Shown here: positions 33,060-45,000 of the stretch, in pieces
How positions within the stretch are numbered: the stretch's first letter is position 1
Layout of the letters: each line of letters begins with the position of its first letter
Assembly: GCA_963920575.1 (NCBI GenBank)
Contig: OY986968.1
Span: 9,417,485 to 9,481,484, forward strand
Direction of reading: 5' to 3'
DNA length: 64,000 bases
Source: Narthecium ossifragum
Lineage: Eukaryota; Streptophyta; Magnoliopsida; Dioscoreales; Nartheciaceae
Notes under the pieces: model-generated
What the model saw: the letters and a program-made list of their open reading frames with translations, nothing else
Databases searched by the model: none
Told to the model about the DNA's origin: nothing
Translations under genes and position numbers: made by a program

Positions 33060-35559
33060 TGTCACACCCCGACCCAGAAAACCCATCCGGTCCAGAGCGT
33101 GAGGGTTTCTAATCTATTCAATCAATCAAATGCGCGTTTATTATAAAAATAACACATTTATATTAAATAATTGATATGGGTCAAAATGATTATATCTAAT
33201 ATAATACAAAAATTCTGATACAACTGAACCTAAAATTATCTCAAAATCCTTACAGAAGGAAATTATACATTTATATCATCCAAAAAGGGAAAACTTGACC
33301 CCCAAGTCCTCAAACGCCTCCAGGAGTCGACGCACCACCAAGTGCCTGTCCAGCAGGTGCTACAAAAGAAGAGCTGACGCCTGCACCTATAAAACACAGC
33401 CCGGATAGGAGTAAGCGATAAGCTCAGTAGGATTCTATACTACGACGCTCACAGAGGAAGGGAACAGTAAAGTCCCAGGTTCCACCTCATCTCTAGGGGA
33501 AACTCATGTTACGTACACCGTCTACCCCAGGGCATGCATGCTGATGACCTCTCATACTGTCAACAGTCGTCCCTCTCAAACCAAGCCCTCCAGCGCTAAA
33601 CAACAGGGCGTAGGACACAGAGTGGTACGTAACTCCCCCTAACAGTGAAACTGAGAGTGAGCCTGGAACCTAGGACGACCTCTACACCTCGATCAAAGTA
33701 ATTCTAACCTGCTAGACAGTGTCCTCGATGACATGGATTATCATAACAAATCACGTCCTAAACTTTGCTCCCCAACCTCGGCTCTAAGGCTAGATCAGAG
33801 CTGCCTGAGCTCTCGAATCGGCGATCAACCATCGCCCACGCCTAGCCTAGAAATGCATATAGTGCAAACAATTCATGTATGATCATATGCACAGATAAGA
33901 GTTCAGGCACGCAACAATATGCCAAGTATTATACAGGACTAGGCGCAACACATAGCTCGCCAAGGGGTGAACATCGCATTGGTCTAAATAAAGCAGATAA
34001 ATAGACATGCAGACCTACAAGTCTCAATGAGACTAAACAATCAATCTAAATTAACAACTAACATTAATCCACACTCGGGATACAACCCTAGCTAAACAAT
34101 TAAACAACTATAACAACAATTATAATAATAATTGCATTAAAGCTTAGGGCGTACTTAGGGCCCATTTATTCTACACATCCCGGGGGGCGTGACTCACCTG
34201 ATTCAACCACAAACCACACACGGGCTTACACATATATAATAACATATATCAATAACATTATTGAAAGTATCGAATTATCGAAAATAAAACCAACGATACT
34301 ACTAACTTCGAAAAATCCTAACTTTCAATCTAACCGTCCGATTGACATGAACCTTGATATGCCAACTTAACGACATACCCCGAATCACATATCAAGAAAT
34401 TGGATCAATCGGATAAACGAAAATAGATGAAAACCTATAATTTTGGTAAAAATCCAGATTCGATAAACAACGCTTAATCCCATCAACAATTTGTCGGATT
34501 GAAACAAAACATTGCAGATCAGTCCTAAAGATCATTAGGATCATCTCCTCCAAAAATCAAATCAATTGGAAAACGAATTTTCACTTAATTTCACATATTA
34601 AAGTAACTGCTCTGTTCTGCACAATCATGCCATTTAATTCACTAAAAATCATACTTAAATCAGAAAAAAATGTGAAACCAGTTGGAATTGAATGCTAACT
34701 CAGAGATCTACTACTTTTATGTAGAAGATCAACTGAGATCATGCACGTACAGCTCGGAAATCACGTTAGAACATCACTGTTCTAATTAAACCAGAAAATC
34801 CAAAAATATTTCAATGAAAAGTTGCTTAAATCCATATCAATTCAAACAAAAAATCCATCCAAGCTTCAACCAGATGTTAAGCAACCCTAAACGCATCATC
34901 TAGCATGGTTTAATAGAAGAAACATGCAGTTAATCAACAAAGAACACAAATCAAAGCTTAAATGAAGAATCCTACCTAATTACGCTTAATCCACGTTTAA
35001 TTCTCAATTAAACTGTGTAGAGGAGATCTAGAGCTGCTCCCCTACCTCCTGGCAACCTTCCCAAACGTCTGCAACAAGCCTTCCTCGTAGATCAACGGAG
35101 AGAAGAAGAGGGAAGAAGAAAACAGAAAACAGAGCGGTTCGTGGGTTATAGGCCCGACTCTGATCGGTCGCTCCCTGAGCCATCGATCGGACTAGGTCGG
35201 TTGGCGTCCTTATCCGGACTCGTCAAAGGCGGTGCCGACATCGATCCGACCGATCGCTCCCTAGAGCGATCGATCGGTTTGGGCTGACAGCTGTCCTAAA
35301 GACGGCTTCCGCGCGCCCGAACTCAGATCTTTCGATTCCAAGTTCGTCTAAGATTCTAACAAGCACATATATCAATCATAGAGATGTGTGTGCACTACGC
35401 AGGTGTGAAACCAACCGTCAATGTGCAATTTACCAAATTACCCTTGGAGTCTAAAAGCAACAATGCTATCAAACAGATCGCGCTCGACGCGGAAACAAGC
35501 CAACAAGGCACGGGCTCGACCTACGTGGTTGAGCCAGGTTTGTGAAACGGGTCCTCACA
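33060..35559 (-). mobile_element. Long solo LTR copy D, TSD ACTCC
   Basis: Plus-strand ends are TGTCACACCCCGACCCAG and ACGGGTCCTCACA, flanked exactly by ACTCC (33055-33059 and 35560-35564). Length 2500 bp. The conserved block (CAGCCCGGATAGGAGTAAGC, CTCAGTAGGATTCTATACTACG) lies at 33376-33445. The sense promoter near 35145 reads GGCCTATAACCC followed by a TTCTTCTTCC-rich leader. No internal region. Confidence 0.9.
35159..35282. repeat. CGATCG cluster with a 9-bp perfect hairpin upstream of the LTR TATA box
   Basis: CGATCGCTC (35251-35259) and GAGCGATCG (35264-35272) form a perfect stem with a CCTA loop. A related pair (GATCGGTCGCTCCCTGAG, CCATCGATCGG) lies at 35161-35190 and another CATCGATCCGACCG at 35239. 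In the sense direction the cluster precedes the TATA-like CCTATAACCC by about 10 bases. Confidence 0.85.
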
Positions 35560-37371
35560 ACTCCTTTGATGGCAATCAAGGCTGATTTGAGAGCATATTA
35601 TGATTATGTTAGTTGGAGTTTCTTGCGAAGGGTACATGAGAGGATAGACTTCTCCAAAACATGGATCAAATGGGTTATATTTTGTGTTTTGTCCAAGGTT
35701 TGCACTGATCATTAATGGCATAACCTCGAGTTTGTTTCACTCTCATCGTGGATTAAGGCAGGGGATCCTATTTCTCCTTATTTATTTATCTTGGTACAAG
35801 AGGTTTTGACACGCTTGCTTCAACAACCTTTGCTCAAGTGGGAAGGGATTGCTTTTGATAGGGGGCGGACTCTGGTTAGCCACCTCCTTTTTGCTGATGA
35901 TTGCTTGTTTGTGAGTAGGGCTGGTCGAGAGGAGGCTCAAGAGCTAAGGAATGTGTTGTTGAGATTTCAAAAATTGTCGGGCCTTGAACTTAGTCCTGAG
36001 AAGTCTAGTGTTAAGTTCTCTCCAAAAATTTCGAAGAGGAGGAAGAGGAGGACAATTAAATACTTGGGGTTTGGGGAGAAGGAGGGTGCTTGGAGATATC
36101 TTGGGGTCCCCTTCAACGCTAGCTGGGTGAAAGTTAGTGATTTTAATTTTTTGGTTGAAGCGGTGCAGGCTCGCCTAAGCTCCTGGCAAGCTGTGAAGCT
36201 TGCTAAAGCAGGGCAAGTGACACTGTTGAAATCAGTGATTCAGTCGCTCTCAGTGTTTCTAATGTCTGATGTGCCTGTTCCCATCTCAATACTCAAGAAG
36301 CTTGAGGCCCTTGCTAGACAGTTCCTTTGGCATGAAAGACTTGGGGGGTTGTCTATTGTGGATTGGAGCAATGTATGTAAGCACAGGGCTACGGGAGGTC
36401 TTGGGTTTGAAGGATTTGTGTCATTGGAATCGCACCTTGCGGATGAGGAGGGTGTCTAGGCTATGGACGCGTCTGAATCAATTTGGACGAAGGTGGTCAA
36501 GGCGAAGTATCATCTTCAAGGTATGCTTTCTCCTGTGAAGCCACTGTCTAATTCTTCCTTCCTGTGGAAGTCATTGTGTAAGGCCAGCTGCTTGCTTTGA
36601 GGGGGGTCTTCCCTAGCCTATGGCAGTTGATTGCTCGGCGGATGTCTACGATGACTGGTGGCTGTTAGATGGTCCGCTGAGGATGTTAGGGTACATGTTC
36701 CAGGCTGGGGATCATCTCCAAGTTATTACTCTCTTCGATGTACATGGACAGTGGTGTAGGGACTTGCTCTCTTCCTTTCTTCACCCAGATATGGTTGATG
36801 GAGTTCTTACTACCTCTTGAGCAAAGAGAGATTGCCATTATGCCACGATGGACAGGGAACTCTGGCTGCATCTCCACAGGCTCTTGTTATCAATTCTTGG
36901 AAGAAACAAAGCAATATGGTTCAGAATATGATGTGCAATGGTGGAGTCTCTGGCGGGTTCTAGTTGGGCCGAGGGTTAAACATTCTATGTGGCGTTTGGC
37001 GCATGGGAAGGTTGTGGCAAAGGATAAGCTCTGGAGTTTGGGGTTGATTTCTGATAATGACTGTGTCAATTGTGGTGTGGAGGAGTCTCTTCAGCGCATA
37101 CTGTTTACGTTTCCTTTTGCTAGAGAAGTTTGGAAGTTGGTGCTTGTTGGCTCAGGGGTTGATTTAGATATGCTTGATGTCGAGTTCTGTTTCAAACTTT
37201 TTCAGCAATCTATGAAGGGTGAAAGTGTTAGGATGTTGAAGTCTCTAATTGCCTATGCCTTATGGATGTTATGGAAGCAGCGATGCCAGAAAGTATTTGT
37301 AGATGGTGAGGAAGAGCCTATGGGTGTTGCCAGCAGTATCAAGTGGAAGGTGAAAGAATTCTTACTTCTTA

Positions 37372-37788
37372 GGGTCCATTTGGGATTTCGTTCGTGCTGT
37401 TCAAATGCATTTTTTTTTTACCAAACACAGCTACGTTCATAATAATCCCATTTTGGAAGTAACGTAAACTAGTGAGGACCACGTCGAAACTGCGTCAAAG
37501 ACAAAGTAGTTACATGTGCTTTTATTTGACCGCACCTCAGCTGCGGCGTAAAAAACATAGAAATAAAATTTTAATTGATTTTTGAATGAAAAAACTACTA
37601 TTTTGACTACACCACAATTGAAACTAAACGCATATCCAAACAATAAACTTCATGAACACTTTTCTACCACAAATATTAATATTACATGCCAAACAGTTTT
37701 TCAGTCGTTACCGTACTGTACCTCATCACAGTTTACAAACGCACCGCATCTCACCATAGCCATAAAAAACACACGCCCAACCGAAGCC
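37372..37788. mobile_element. Tourist-like (PIF/Harbinger) MITE, 417 bp, TSD TTA
   Basis: It starts GGGTCCATTTGGGATTTCG and ends CCAACCGAAGCC, imperfect inverted ends of the GGGTCCGTTTGG type, with TTA on both sides (37369-37371 and 37789-37791). It interrupts the LINE between the zf-RVT and RNase H regions, and RNase H coding resumes a few bases beyond. No coding capacity. Confidence 0.7.
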
Positions 37789-38292
37789 TTAATCCATTAT
37801 AATTGCCTTTGCCAAATGCTAGTGCATGGGAAGGGGTTCGTATCGTGACCAATGCTTCCTTGGGCGATCAAAGTGCAGCATCTTCTATTGCTGGTGTGGT
37901 ATGCTTTGATAGAGAGGGCAACAAGAGTTGGGAGGCCATGTCTACTGCGGCAGTTTCCTCTATTGCTCAAGCCGAGGTGAGGGCGATTATGTTTGCGCTA
38001 CAAGAGGCTATTCAGGAGAGTACTCTCTTCTGATTGAATGCGACTCAAAGCTTGCTGTCGAGATGATTTTAGGACGTATACCGTTGCAGGCCACTTGTAA
38101 ATTGGAAGCTTTAGAGGTCTACTGGGTTATTAGTCAGTTTCGAAGGTTCTCTATTGTGTACATCCCTAGAGAGTTAAATGGCCGAGCGGAGCGGATGAGA
38201 TTGCTCGTTCTGTTTGTGGGGTGACGTAGGTTGTTCGTAGATCAGTCTTTTTGACTGTAGCTTCGGCTCATTTATTCCAAAAATTCTCAAAA

Positions 38293-39022
38293 CTAGTGGA
38301 GACCACTGCAGTCAATCTGAAATTTATTCAATTGAAGTTTGCTTAAAAGATCAATTCCAGGTGGTATATTGGTGATACCCACAGCATCCTGGAAATGGCT
38401 ACATTACCAGAGCCTTAATACATAACAGGAGACAATTCGGAATGAAATCCCAACTCATCCAACTCATCTGCCTGCTGGAATCCTTGTCCATAGGAAACAT
38501 GACAAGGGGCATATACAAGCTAAACTTGAACAACCTAATATCAGTTCAGCTTCAACAAAGTGCTCGACATGAAAAAAAAAAAGGTAAAATTGCATAGCAT
38601 AAAATTCAAACACGTACCGTTATCTTTAGAGTATCGGATTAGTTCATATTAAACATGGTGCTCCCTTTCCACCCTGATAAAAGTTAGTAAATTATGCGGC
38701 AATGCTCATCTTTGCACGCTATACTTGCCGTTCTGTATCCTTGACTTAAAACACCCCAGTGTTTACCCTTTGATAACTAGAAGCTTCGCAAGCAGAAGCA
38801 TGTGAAAACTTTACATTTTGGATGATGCAGCATCCAAAGGCAGCCAACAGGATGTAACCTACTAGTGGGAGAGGTCCAGGATATAGTCTGCAAACAGCTG
38901 CTGTTTGTACAGAGCTTCATTTCTTCCTCATCTTCCAGGCTTTCATGTCTTGCAAGTTAACACAGCTTGATCTGGATTAGATTTGTTAAGGCCCGCACAA
39001 AATGAGAAAACCGACACTTTAG
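38293..39022 (-). other. Probable 3' region of the minus-strand host gene
   Basis: Non-repetitive AT-rich sequence between the LINE and the stop codon of the last exon recognised at 39023. A possible poly(A) site was not identified. After removing the LINE, this gene's stop and the DTD stop are only about 1.3 kb apart. Confidence 0.45.
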
Positions 39023-42000
39023 CTATGACTTTCTTGACAGAATTGTCGCAGCAGTAAATATAGCTTGCTTCTCAAAAGATGTCAATTCCGTGTCCCTGCA
39101 CAGGCAAGCTAAATGTATCACATATTTCTCAATATTTAGAGGTTTTGGACAAAAATTGTTTGCAAGAACTATAATTCAATAATACTTGCCACAAACAAAA
39201 GCTACATGGGCCGATGTAGACCCTTCAATAGCACAGATTAGATGCATTCCACAAGAATTTAGCTATGCTGATTTATCTTTTCTTCTTGCTTACCCAGGCT
39301 GCAAGCTACTATGTACCTATGATCACGTGCCCCAACATCACAAAGCCTAACTATTGTTACGAAACATGTAGAAACATTTCAAATACAACTTTAGAAACAT
39401 ATTAAAGATGATGACTTTTCTCCCTCAATGCATGGTTAAATCCTAACACGAAAACCAAATGGGATGTGAAGATCTTGGTTTCATGCATTTCTGTGCTTAC
39501 TCAAGCCACTTTTCATCAGAACATATTCAAGTAAGGAAAATATAGGTCCTGAATATATTCGAAAACCCTCACGAGGATATAAATGCAAGCGAGATTAAAG
39601 CTCACTAATTTTCTGTATGAAAAATAGTACCTAGATTTAGAGCACAATGACCAAAAATAGTAGATATACTATCTCGATAAGTCTAGATGTGGTTGATATA
39701 AGAATATAATTTGCAATGAAGAAATAAGGAAACAGATAATGAACACCGCCGTATAAGATGAACATATCATGTTATCTACCACAAGATAAGTCAAATGTTA
39801 AATGGAACCTATGACAAGACATTGGGGATCGCTGTCTTCAATCAACAAGGAACACTTATAAGATAACGAATTATTATCACAAGTGCAGTTTACATATGGT
39901 AACATGGAACAAAAATGACATGCGCAAAGCAAGTCTAATACAACAACATAGCTTTCTATTGTATACATACAATTGGAAGAGTACAAGTTAAAGTTTCAAC
40001 CCATGGTCCATATTAGAAAATCTTTCAATATCCTTGAAGATTATATAGAACAATATAGACGAAATAAAATTTGGAACTCAACGAGTTTGACGAATTCCAT
40101 TACATTAGAAACAATCATGGATGACAAAGCCGGTCAGCACTTTCACTGCTGACCGACGTCCTCTCTCAATTCTCCGATCATAAAATCATAAAAAGGTTGG
40201 GTGAGTCGCACCACAAGGCTGACATCATCAATGAGTTTGAGCAGTGTTATTCTCCATGTCTTTCAGCAGATTTTTAAATTTCATGCATGCTATTTGGGCT
40301 GCCATACAGAGACCACCTCTAGACCCATCTCATTATTTTAATAAATTATTTACATGTCAAGCCAATGATCCAGAATGAGTGTATTTTATCGTCTTTCATG
40401 ATACTTAAGAAGTTTGCCAAACTATGCATTTATTATGCATGCTTCACTAAAGTTTTTGTTTGATGCTTAAAAATAATTATTTTTGTTTTTAGTTGGCTAG
40501 GTGATCTTCTAATTCATGCAAAGCATCGAATACATACGTGTCAGGAAATAAACCAGGCCTAAATGCCCTGTGCCATTACCGGCAGCAAATTTCAAGCTAG
40601 CCGAGGGCCGGCACGGTAATCCTTGAACACAATCACAAGTACACCCACTTTTAGTTAATTTTGAAATTTCTATTCTATGGAATACGTCCACCACTGTCAC
40701 ATACCTCAAATTTGGTTATCATGTTACCAAACCATAGTTGGATGCTTCGTTTTAGCTTGGTAGCTAAAAATAAAGTTTTTCAAAGAAATAAGCAGGTAAA
40801 GTATCAACAAGAAAAAGCACAAAGTATGGCAAGTATAAAGTTAATCAAACAAAAAATTGAAACGACTATAAGAAAGCTTGCAAATGGAAATAAGCTTCTT
40901 TGCCTAAAATATAACCAGAGTCCAGGTTAACATACAATTGATCTCTCACAATCTTTAAATTTTCTAGAATGAATGGACATGAAGGTCCTTGATGTGCAAT
41001 TAACTTCGTGTACACAACTTGCAGAAACATACGATTTAATATGCACATGCAACTCTTCTACTGTCAACCATCTCAAATGAATAAGGTTGGTAAATACAAA
41101 TATCTTCAACTAAAATGGGGCCAATTGGTAACCTGTATCAAGCGACAAGCGTATGCTACTTTGTCACAAGCACTTGAACCAACTAAATGTTGTGATGCGA
41201 TAGCAAGGGTAATTTATCGCATTAGTAGGTGCAACATCCTATTATTATCTGGGCTACCAAATTATTTACAGAGATAAGGCATCACGCAACCAGGCTGCGA
41301 AGCACCACTGGAAAGCCTTAAGATGAGTTAAAACTTTAAGAGAAGGCGCTTGAATGGAATGTACAAAATGATGAAATGGGAATCTCACTCATTGATCTTT
41401 CTGAAAGTTTGAAAGACAGATATCACATCATTGCAAATTTGCAGCAAAGAGCTTCCTCCAATCCTGTTGGCAGAGCAAGCCGAATGTTCTAGACCTTCTT
41501 GCAGAGAAAGATAGGCCTAAAAACGTGTTTAAGGGACATCAATAATCATAAGCAACCAATGCAGCATAAAATAGTAAAAACAATTTGTATAATGATTAAG
41601 TCATCGAAGAAGCATGCTGAGTACTTAGTAAACACCCAACCCAAATTTGCTCAACCGAGTCATGATAAAATGCTCAATAACAGCATGCTCAGCAGAAAAT
41701 GTGCCTGCATATTTATATGCAGACCCGCTGGAAGCCAAACGAAGATTATATCTTTAACTGTAGTCAAGCAGCTTATTGGAACATAACCAGCATAAATAGC
41801 TGGCCAAGGATTTATTGAGCTCATATGTATATTTTAAGGAAGGCATTATGGAGCTGAAATGTACCTTGTGCAACTGCCACATAGAGCCCTGTTCATTACA
41901 TTAGCTCAGAGGTCAACCAATGGTATACATTTTTGTAGGACTTCTTATAGCTTAAAAACATAATTAGCTTCTTAATATAGTGTTAACTCAGCATGTTAAT

Positions 42001-45000
42001 CTTGTTCAACGTAATAGCATGTAATTTTGTGTCAGGAATAAATCTCAAATATTGCAAAAGCGCTTCCTTCCCCATAAAGATACCTATGGTATTATCTAAC
42101 TATTGATGAATCGGCAAAGCGAACACTAGAAAGCTCTCAGCAATCGCTAGCAGTATGTTCTTTGCTTTTATCAACTGAAGTCGCGTGTAGCACCAACAAA
42201 CAGATAACTGATAGAACAGATAAAACAGAGCACAGAGCCCCATTTGAGTGTAAAGGAGTGCTGTTTATTTCTACTGTCATACTACTAAAATCAAAGAAAA
42301 AGAGTACCAAAGGTAAACGACATTCTGTTGGACAGCTACTCTTGTTTACTAACAAAGGTTGCCAGTAGATGACTTTTCAATTGATTGTAATGAAAGGGGG
42401 TAATATCTCAGTTGGGTTAGAGTGTTTGGTCTGTAACATCAGAAGTCGTGGGTTCAAACCCTGTTATCCTCACCCAATCCTCCAGTTTAAAAAGCAAAAT
42501 CCTGCTCCAAGTTTAAAAAAACTTGATTGACCCAAATTAGCTAAACAAATAACTTTAGCTTCCTATTACCAGAATGTGTGTTTTTCTAGTTTACAATCTG
42601 ATGGGCAGATATATGCCTTAATGTGAAATAGGCCACATATATGCCATGTTGTCATCAATTACCTGCGAAGCACTCTACAAGAGCTAAGGATTGTGATATA
42701 TGAACCAGCACTTCAAGAGCCGCGAAGCTTGAAGGGGTGGAAATAGAAAAAAAGAAAAGAAGGAAGAAACATAGGGGGGGAGAACCAATGAGTCAGCAGG
42801 TTGTGCACATAATTCACTAATAATTCTTAAAGACAAGTGATGCTTGTTGCCTGGGATTAAGTGCAAACTTGAGATATTTTATCCGGTGGCATGATCTATG
42901 GTCGTTTGAGCATCTAGAGTAAAAACATGTACTCTGCAAGCAAGATTGGATGCCAAACCAGCAGCAATTTTAATTACATTAAGTTAATTTTGTATGTATC
43001 ACCAAAGCAACGTATTTTGTTTGATCAATACGAGCATTCCCTACAAACAACCTGATGCGATCCGCTGCAATCAGAACCTATCAAATACCTTGCTGGAAGA
43101 GTAGAAGGGAGAACTCAGTAGCAGAGGAAGGAACAGAAAGAACTTGGAGGCAGTGGAGAAGAAAAAGAAGGGATTAAGAGAGAGAGTAATTCTTTCTTAT
43201 CTCTATATCCTCATAAAAGGATATTTAACATGCTGCTCGACTCGTTTCCTAACAAGACTCCAATTCCTACCAAACTCTTCCTGTCAATCTCTCGTAACAA
43301 CCAATTCCTACTCAACTGGAATTCATAAAGTGAAGAAAGATAAATACCAACTTGGCAAGATACTTAATTACCAACTCAATTAGGAAACTAAATTCAGATC
43401 TAAGCAACTAATCAAGTAAACTTGATAAAGCAGCTAAGACAGGTGGGTCCCACTTGGAGATAGAGCTGGCTAGGATTTGGTCAAGATCTCCTTACCGGCT
43501 ATGGCGAGCTTGATGAAGTGTTAAAGTGGGTACACTGGGCTGCTCTGACTGGACTGGGCTCGGGCCGACTCAGTCTGAGTCATATCACAACAACTGCATG
43601 TCTACAGCCAAAACAAAAAATAGTTCCAAATGCTTTTGGTATACTTGGCCACAGTCAGAAATTGACCCATTTAACTAAGATATTAACCTGCTAATCAGTT
43701 TAGCTCTTTACATTAAAAGGCTTGGATCTTAGAGCTCTCTAAACTAGACCTGACTCTCTAACCTAGTTGAGCGTCAATCTAAGACATGGACTGACTTACC
43801 TAAACCACAAATGACCTAGTAAAACAAGACCAGCCTCGACATCAACTGGATAGTATACACTATACACAAATTTTTCCAAACCTGTCAACTCTGTGTTTAG
43901 TTAGCAATCAGTTCCTGTAAGCTAATGCTGCTGAAGGTTTCAATCATGGCAAACTTGACCAACTACCCTCTACAAGTTCTTAAATGTAATGTTGCAACAA
44001 AAGGAAATTGACAATGTAGCTCATTAGTCTCCCGCTATCGCAATTGATATATATATCTCAGAAAGTGCAGCGCGAGAAGATATTTAGCAAGAACTATAAA
44101 ATAGTCCCAAATGCATGTACGGAAGCCACATTTTACCTGAAAAGCATGTGCTATGAGCAACTGAGCCACTTCCAATTGTATACTTTTAACAAGCTTTTTT
44201 GCACTTGTAACAGCTGAAAATAAACTCAACACATCCTCAAAAGTGGGCTCGTCTGGAGATTCCTTTGATCTTCTGGTGCGAACTGACTACAATATAATAA
44301 CATCCAATAACATTTAGTGACTAGCGAACTCAAAACTTAAAAGTTGACTTAATAGCTAAATAAAAAGATCCTTCACAAAGTAGACTTAAAACTGGTAATG
44401 CATTATATAATAGCACGAAACCAAACATAAGAAATGGTTCTTCTGCAATAAGCAAGCTTGAAAGATACATGAGAAGATAAATTGGATAGTAGCAACTGAT
44501 TGTTGTATCCAGAAAAAAAAAGGTGATAACAATCAATTGCGTTGACTGTTCAGATGATAATTGATATGTATAATGTAGACTATCAAGTATCAATTACTTT
44601 CCTTGATCAGAATAAAGATGACTTGTGAAATGCTGGCTTGGGTGTCAGAACAGGAACTATTGGAACTGCATCCTTAAGAGGCTCGATCCTAAGCTTGTGT
44701 TCGTAGTTATTTCTTTTGGATGCAACTAAAAAAATTATCAATTCTTTCAGACCCTTCCTTTCTTCAAAAGCAGGGAACAGACAAAGATTCAAATAAGTTC
44801 TTGAAATATGTTCCTAGATCTTCGTCAATGTCCCACCTATTCACACAATGAGGAAATCAGATGAACAATCATCTACACAGAAAGCATTCAACATAATACT
44901 AAGACACTGTTAATAGGATCAGCAGATTCTAGGAAATCCGTAGGAAACCTATAAAGGCCACACAGCCTATTATTATTCCTGTACAGCTATACTCTCCTAA

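Larger units (their letters stand above)
31327..38223 (+). pseudogene. LINE ORF2: endonuclease, reverse transcriptase, zf-RVT, RNase H
   Basis: ORF2 starts MSRFLVWNCHGLG, the usual start of the APE-like endonuclease. The endonuclease (to about 31990) has stops. RT begins near 32600 (GRHKCPGPDGISGKFYLHHW, KDYRSISLCNVIYKLVSSIL), breaks at the solo LTR (33060-35559) and resumes at 35565 to 36459 with SHLLFADDCLFVSRAG, so the catalytic box is FADD. The zf-RVT region (WWSLWRVLVGPRVKHSMWRL, CVNCGVEESLQRILFTFPFA) lies at 36900-37130, and RNase H after the MITE at 37806-38220 (GVVCFDREGNKSWEAMST, LIECDSKLAVEMILGR). Multiple stops and frameshifts make it a relic. Confidence 0.88.
26126..38282 (+). mobile_element. 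Full-length L1-type plant LINE with four nested inserts
   Basis: ATTCTCAAAA lies directly before the 5' end (26116-26125) and directly after a short A-run at the 3' end (38283-38292), a LINE-type TSD. In order it carries ORF1 (DUF4283-like and a zinc knuckle), an APE-type endonuclease, reverse transcriptase with FADD, a zf-RVT region and RNase H. Nested inserts are a hAT element (26613-27774), solo LTRs (27925-29905 and 33060-35559) and a Tourist-like MITE (37372-37788). Both ORFs have many stops. It occupies the space between the convergent ends of DTD and the minus-strand gene. Confidence 0.85.

Noticed and set aside
42397..42475. Functional tRNA gene
   Set aside because: D-stem mismatch and three wobble pairs in the T-stem. 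More like a SINE head or pseudogene.
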